Below are positions 6,742 through 9,621 of a DNA stretch of 9,621 nt, in pieces; within the stretch, counting starts at the first letter, position 1, and the number at the start of each line of letters is the position of its first letter. Origin of the DNA: JANWYU01 sp964655485 (GTDB taxonomy: Bacteria; Bdellovibrionota; Bdellovibrionia; Bdellovibrionales; Bdellovibrionaceae); contig CAZZMS010000131.1 of assembly GCA_964655485.1 (NCBI GenBank), forward strand, positions 1 to 9,621. Direction: 5' to 3'. The position numbers were made by a program, and so were the translations under genes. A model generated the notes under the pieces. That model searched no databases, was not told where the DNA came from, and saw only the letters and a program-made list of their open reading frames with translations.

Positions 6742-8424
6742 TTACTCAGCAGATGATTCGCCGGGACCTTCGTTGTCCGCTAGCTTTTGCCAACGCTCAC
6801 GAGATTTTTGCCCTCGGGTTTGTTCCTGTAATTTTTCTTCAGCTTCTTTTAGTTCTGAAAGGGCCTCTTTTTCATCGCGCCCCAGAAGCTTGCGCAAACC
6901 CTCTTCTGCACGTTTTTTTCTTTCCTCGGGGGCCTTACAGATTCGAGCGAGAGTTTCCACAAGAATAGGAGCAAACTGTTCAATGTGAGCCATCTTTCTT
7001 TCGTAATCCGCCTCTCGCTGCTCTTTTTTAATGTACTTCGAGAGTTTTTGCCCCGCTTGAATTAAGGCCCGACGGATTTCCTCCACGAGCTCGTCCGAGG
7101 CATCGATGGTTTCCTTCGATGCATTTTTGAATTTGATAAAAGGCGAAGTCACAGCCACTGCAAAAATATATGGTCCAAGCGGCAAAGAGCCTTTGGGTTG
7201 TAACAAGCCATATGCTTTCCAGTTCACACTTTCAATGGCCTTAGTGATGGCGCAAGCAGCCTTATCAAACTGAAGAGGAACCCGGTTGGCAAAACGAAGG
7301 ACCTGCACAGGGCTTTCGTTTTCCTCTTGCGAACGATTTTTCAAGCGCGCCAATGCCACCTCTACTACGACGGGCTTATGATCACAGATCGTGGGCTTTC
7401 TAGTGACCACAGAAAAAAAATCCACGTCCCCTAAGCGTTGAATACTACTACCGAGAGCTTCCTCACCCACTGTCAGCACACTTTTTGTAGAAGGTGCCGG
7501 TAATTCAATTTCTTGTAACAGAGAATAGAGGATTTTAAACTCTTCCTCTTTGACTTGGCTGGTAGGCTTTTGCAAAAGATCGCGTTTAACGCCTTTGGCT
7601 ACCAACTGCTCGATCACCGCATCGCCTACTCGAGAAAAGCCCGTGCGTAAAAACTTTTCCAGACTGATTTTCCCAAATAAATGGGCGTGGGCCATAAACT
7701 CACCCAACTTAAAAGTGTGAGGATGGGGAGCAGTGGCCTCAGGAATTTCGGGCACTACGGAGGACACTCGTTCGACGTCCACAGGCGATAGACCGGGTAA
7801 CTGATAGTGCAAAGTCAAATGCGGATTCACTAAAACCGTGCCTTCCAGATAGGTAATTAAGCCCCCATCCCCCTGCAGTTGCAACCGACCATCAATGATG
7901 AACTCTACTTCAGTCCCACGATCCCAAGGGACATCCACGGATTCTTTCTGCCGAATTTGACCTGAGTTACTACGAATATCGACTTCCACAAGGGCTTTGA
8001 CAGCTTTTCGCATGTTTTTCTTTTTCGTGAGCACCAAGGCCCCACGGGCTTGGGTGAGCTGCCCCCAAGTCGTTGCTGCAGAAATCCCTATACCTTGTTG
8101 CCCACGGGTGCATTGCCCACGGCCGAACTTACTTGAGGCGAGGTACTCACCAAACACCTTAGCTAGATCATCGGGATCAATGCCAGGCCCATTGTCTCTG
8201 ACCCGAATACGAATTTGATCCGTATTCTTTGCACTCCCCTGTCCAAGCTTTTCCAGCTCTACCCAAATTTCGGGAAGAATCCCCTCTTGTTCACAAGCAT
8301 CTAGGGAGTTATCCACGGCTTCCTTTAATGTGGTAAGCACAGCTTTCGTTGCCGAAGAAAAGCCTACTTGCTGCAGGTTTTTAGCAAAGTACTCGGCCGT
8401 ACTGGATTTCGTAATTTTACTCAT
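6742..8424 (-). CDS. top6B: DNA topoisomerase VI, subunit B (GHKL ATPase subunit)
   Basis: This is the ATP-binding subunit of topoisomerase VI; two copies close as a gate around DNA on ATP binding and drive strand passage through the break made by Top6A. It has 560 residues. The Bergerat (GHKL) fold is clear: KEAVDNSLDAC (34-44) with the catalytic Glu E35 and the Mg-binding Asn N39, RDNGPGI (76-82), and the glycine-rich lid RGQQGIGIS (107-115). A middle helix-rich H2TH-like region spans roughly 250-330. The transducer domain carries RFANRVPL (377-384), and NASKETI (434-440) holds the probable switch lysine K437 that contacts ATP. The C-terminal 90 or so residues (about 470-560) are highly charged and helical, with a coiled-coil look. 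The ATG at 8424 starts the family's usual N-terminus (AEYFAKN) but has no recognisable Shine-Dalgarno site; the 32-base gap after the kinase gene suggests coupling or reinitiation. Top6A follows after 20 bases. Confidence 0.95.
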   Translation of the reverse strand: MSKITKSSTAEYFAKNLQQVGFSSATKAVLTTLKEAVDNSLDACEQEGILPEIWVELEKLGQGSAKNTDQIRIRVRDNGPGIDPDDLAKVFGEYLASSKFGRGQCTRGQQGIGISAATTWGQLTQARGALVLTKKKNMRKAVKALVEVDIRSNSGQIRQKESVDVPWDRGTEVEFIIDGRLQLQGDGGLITYLEGTVLVNPHLTLHYQLPGLSPVDVERVSSVVPEIPEATAPHPHTFKLGEFMAHAHLFGKISLEKFLRTGFSRVGDAVIEQLVAKGVKRDLLQKPTSQVKEEEFKILYSLLQEIELPAPSTKSVLTVGEEALGSSIQRLGDVDFFSVVTRKPTICDHKPVVVEVALARLKNRSQEENESPVQVLRFANRVPLQFDKAACAITKAIESVNWKAYGLLQPKGSLPLGPYIFAVAVTSPFIKFKNASKETIDASDELVEEIRRALIQAGQKLSKYIKKEQREADYERKMAHIEQFAPILVETLARICKAPEERKKRAEEGLRKLLGRDEKEALSELKEAEEKLQEQTRGQKSRERWQKLADNEGPGESSAE

Positions 8425-8456
8425 AAACGTTATTCAAAAGGGAAACCCGCCGAGGC

Positions 8457-9596
8457 TCAAGACTCTGAGCATAAAGGGAGAATCAGCGCAAAACGCGTGG
8501 GATGGTTACCCAAAAACTCCAATCTTCCGCCCAAACGATGCGCCAGAGCTTGAGAGACGGTTAAACCCAAGCCTGTCCCCTCCCCTCGCTTTTTGGTGGT
8601 GAAAAAGGGGGTGAATAACTTGGGTAACACTTGATCAGGGATCCCAGGCCCCTCATCAAAAACGATGATATGGAGCTCTGGTCCATGTTTTTCTAATCGC
8701 AGACCGATCCGTCTCGCTGTTCCTAGGACCTCTCCTTCAGAGCCTTTCACGGCATCCAAAGCATTCGTGAGGAGATTGACCAAAATTTGAAACACATCTG
8801 TAGGTCGGGATTCTAAAACGAGAGGGAACAACTCTTCTCCTTCGATCTGCCACCTCAATCCGTGGCGCTCCGCACGGGGGGAGAATAAATCCATCACGGA
8901 TTGCAACAGCTCGGCAAGGGAGACCCTTTCCTTAGGCTCACTAGACCCAGCTCCGGGATGAGCGAGACTTTTTACGGTGCGCATGATCTTCTCGATGCGT
9001 CCAGCCGTAAACTCCACGTCCTTGAGTTGCCGAATGATTTCCTCTCTCGACGGGGGATTCTGACTTTGTAGATGAGACAGTAACATTTCCACTCGTCCCA
9101 GAATGACACCCAAGGGATTGTTAATCTCGTGGGTTAATATAGCAGCCATTTCACCCAAAGCCGAAAGTCGGCTTGCCGTAATGATTTGCTCTTGTTGTTG
9201 CAGGATAGTTTGCTGGGCTTGTTTAAGCTCCGTAATATCCTGACGAATAGACAGAAACTGATAGATTTCACCTTGTTGATTCCTAAAAGGTACAATGGTG
9301 GTGTAGACCCAATACAAGTGACCGTCTTTGGCTCGGTTGCAGATTTCTCCGCGCCAGATTTCTCCCGCCCGAATCGTCTTCCACAGATTTTTGAAAAACT
9401 CCCGGTCATGGTAACCAGAGTTAATAATCCGATGAGTGTTACCAAGAAGCTCGGCACGAGAGTAACCAGAAATCTCGCAAAACTTCTGATTGACGTAAGT
9501 AATCACGCCCGCCGCATCCGTGGCAGCCACAATGTCCGCTTGATCCAAGGCATATTTTTGAGCAGACAGTTCACTGAGTAAAAAACTCTGTTCCAT
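8457..9596 (-). CDS. PAS-domain sensor histidine kinase, soluble
   Basis: This 379-residue protein is a two-component sensor kinase that should autophosphorylate on a histidine and pass the phosphate to a response regulator not present in the window. One PAS domain spans about residues 15-125 (TDAAGVITYVNQKF, ISGYSRAELLG, then a PAC end at IRQDITELK). A short Gln-rich helix leads to the HisKA dimerisation helix with the H-box LTHEINNPLG, phospho-acceptor H156. The HATPase domain shows the N-box NLLTNALDA (274-282), G1 box DEGPGIP (314-320), F-box FTPFFTTKK (328-336) and G2 box GEGTGLGL (338-345). There is no membrane segment or signal peptide, so it senses a cytoplasmic cue; PAS ligand unknown (no evident heme or flavin motif). 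An in-frame stop at 9606-9608 shows the N-terminus is complete. The ATG has no good Shine-Dalgarno site. It is the first visible gene of the top6B-top6A-mutM unit, which suggests shared expression but does not prove shared function. Confidence 0.93.
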   Translation of the reverse strand: MEQSFLLSELSAQKYALDQADIVAATDAAGVITYVNQKFCEISGYSRAELLGNTHRIINSGYHDREFFKNLWKTIRAGEIWRGEICNRAKDGHLYWVYTTIVPFRNQQGEIYQFLSIRQDITELKQAQQTILQQQEQIITASRLSALGEMAAILTHEINNPLGVILGRVEMLLSHLQSQNPPSREEIIRQLKDVEFTAGRIEKIMRTVKSLAHPGAGSSEPKERVSLAELLQSVMDLFSPRAERHGLRWQIEGEELFPLVLESRPTDVFQILVNLLTNALDAVKGSEGEVLGTARRIGLRLEKHGPELHIIVFDEGPGIPDQVLPKLFTPFFTTKKRGEGTGLGLTVSQALAHRLGGRLEFLGNHPTRFALILPLCSES

Positions 9597-9621
9597 AATT
9601 TTAAACTAGCTAGGACTCTTA
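9597..9621 (-). other. Short upstream region of the kinase gene, cut by the window edge
   Basis: These 25 bases precede the kinase ATG. They are AT-rich, contain the 8-base palindrome CTAGCTAG and an in-frame stop, and show no Shine-Dalgarno site. The operon promoter must lie beyond the window or within the kinase leader; nothing more can be said. Confidence 0.4.

Noticed and set aside
6432..6968. 178-codon plus-strand frame opposite top6A and top6B
   Set aside because: It spans the junction of two clearly coding minus-strand genes, shows no recognisable domain, and is low-complexity Ser/Phe/Leu-rich as expected from an antisense shadow.
8425..8456. Terminator between the kinase gene and top6B
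   Set aside because: Only a 3-bp GGG/CCC stem precedes a T4 run; far too weak to call, so the two genes are treated as one unit.
9186..9581. 131-codon plus-strand frame opposite the kinase PAS domain
   Set aside because: The minus strand encodes a complete PAS domain; the plus frame has no domain signal.
1..9621. CRISPR arrays, insertion sequences, tRNA or rRNA genes
   Set aside because: No regularly spaced repeats, transposase genes, terminal inverted repeats or structural RNA signatures were seen; almost all of the window is accounted for by the seven genes.

Overview
The window comes from a bacterial chromosome that I cannot place with certainty. Base composition looks balanced and codon use looks even across genes. 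Bacterial-type NrdA/NrdB, a bacterial Fpg and a PAS histidine kinase sit beside both subunits of an archaeal-type DNA topoisomerase VI. Topo VI is mainly known from archaea and plants and is sporadic in bacteria. A deltaproteobacterial or Bdellovibrionota-like host is a guess only.

Plus strand, 1-2727: the 3' part of nrdA (class I ribonucleotide reductase large subunit, cut by the left edge) is followed by an 88-base gap holding a perfect 8-bp hairpin. Then come a strong ribosome binding site, complete nrdB and a clear rho-independent terminator. Together NrdA and NrdB reduce ribonucleotides to deoxyribonucleotides. All catalytic and radical-transfer residues I could check in the visible parts are present, including the NrdB radical tyrosine.

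Minus strand, 2732-4279: a stand-alone gene for an AAA-ATPase-like protein fused to a PD-(D/E)XK nuclease-like domain (DUF1703 class). It is convergent with nrdB. A good sigma70-type promoter lies in the 195-base gap upstream of it.

Minus strand, 9596 down to 4475: four tightly packed genes in the order PAS histidine kinase, top6B, top6A, mutM, with gaps of 32, 20 and 3 bases. This is probably one transcription unit whose promoter lies beyond the right edge. It joins a cytoplasmic sensor kinase, a complete type IIB topoisomerase (ATPase subunit plus DNA-cleaving subunit) and a base-excision repair glycosylase. The Fpg is about 85-90 residues longer than usual because of extra hydrophilic loops.

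The most noteworthy part is this kinase-topo VI-Fpg operon. It suggests control of DNA topology or break formation linked to oxidative-damage repair and to a sensory input, but that link is inferred from gene order only.
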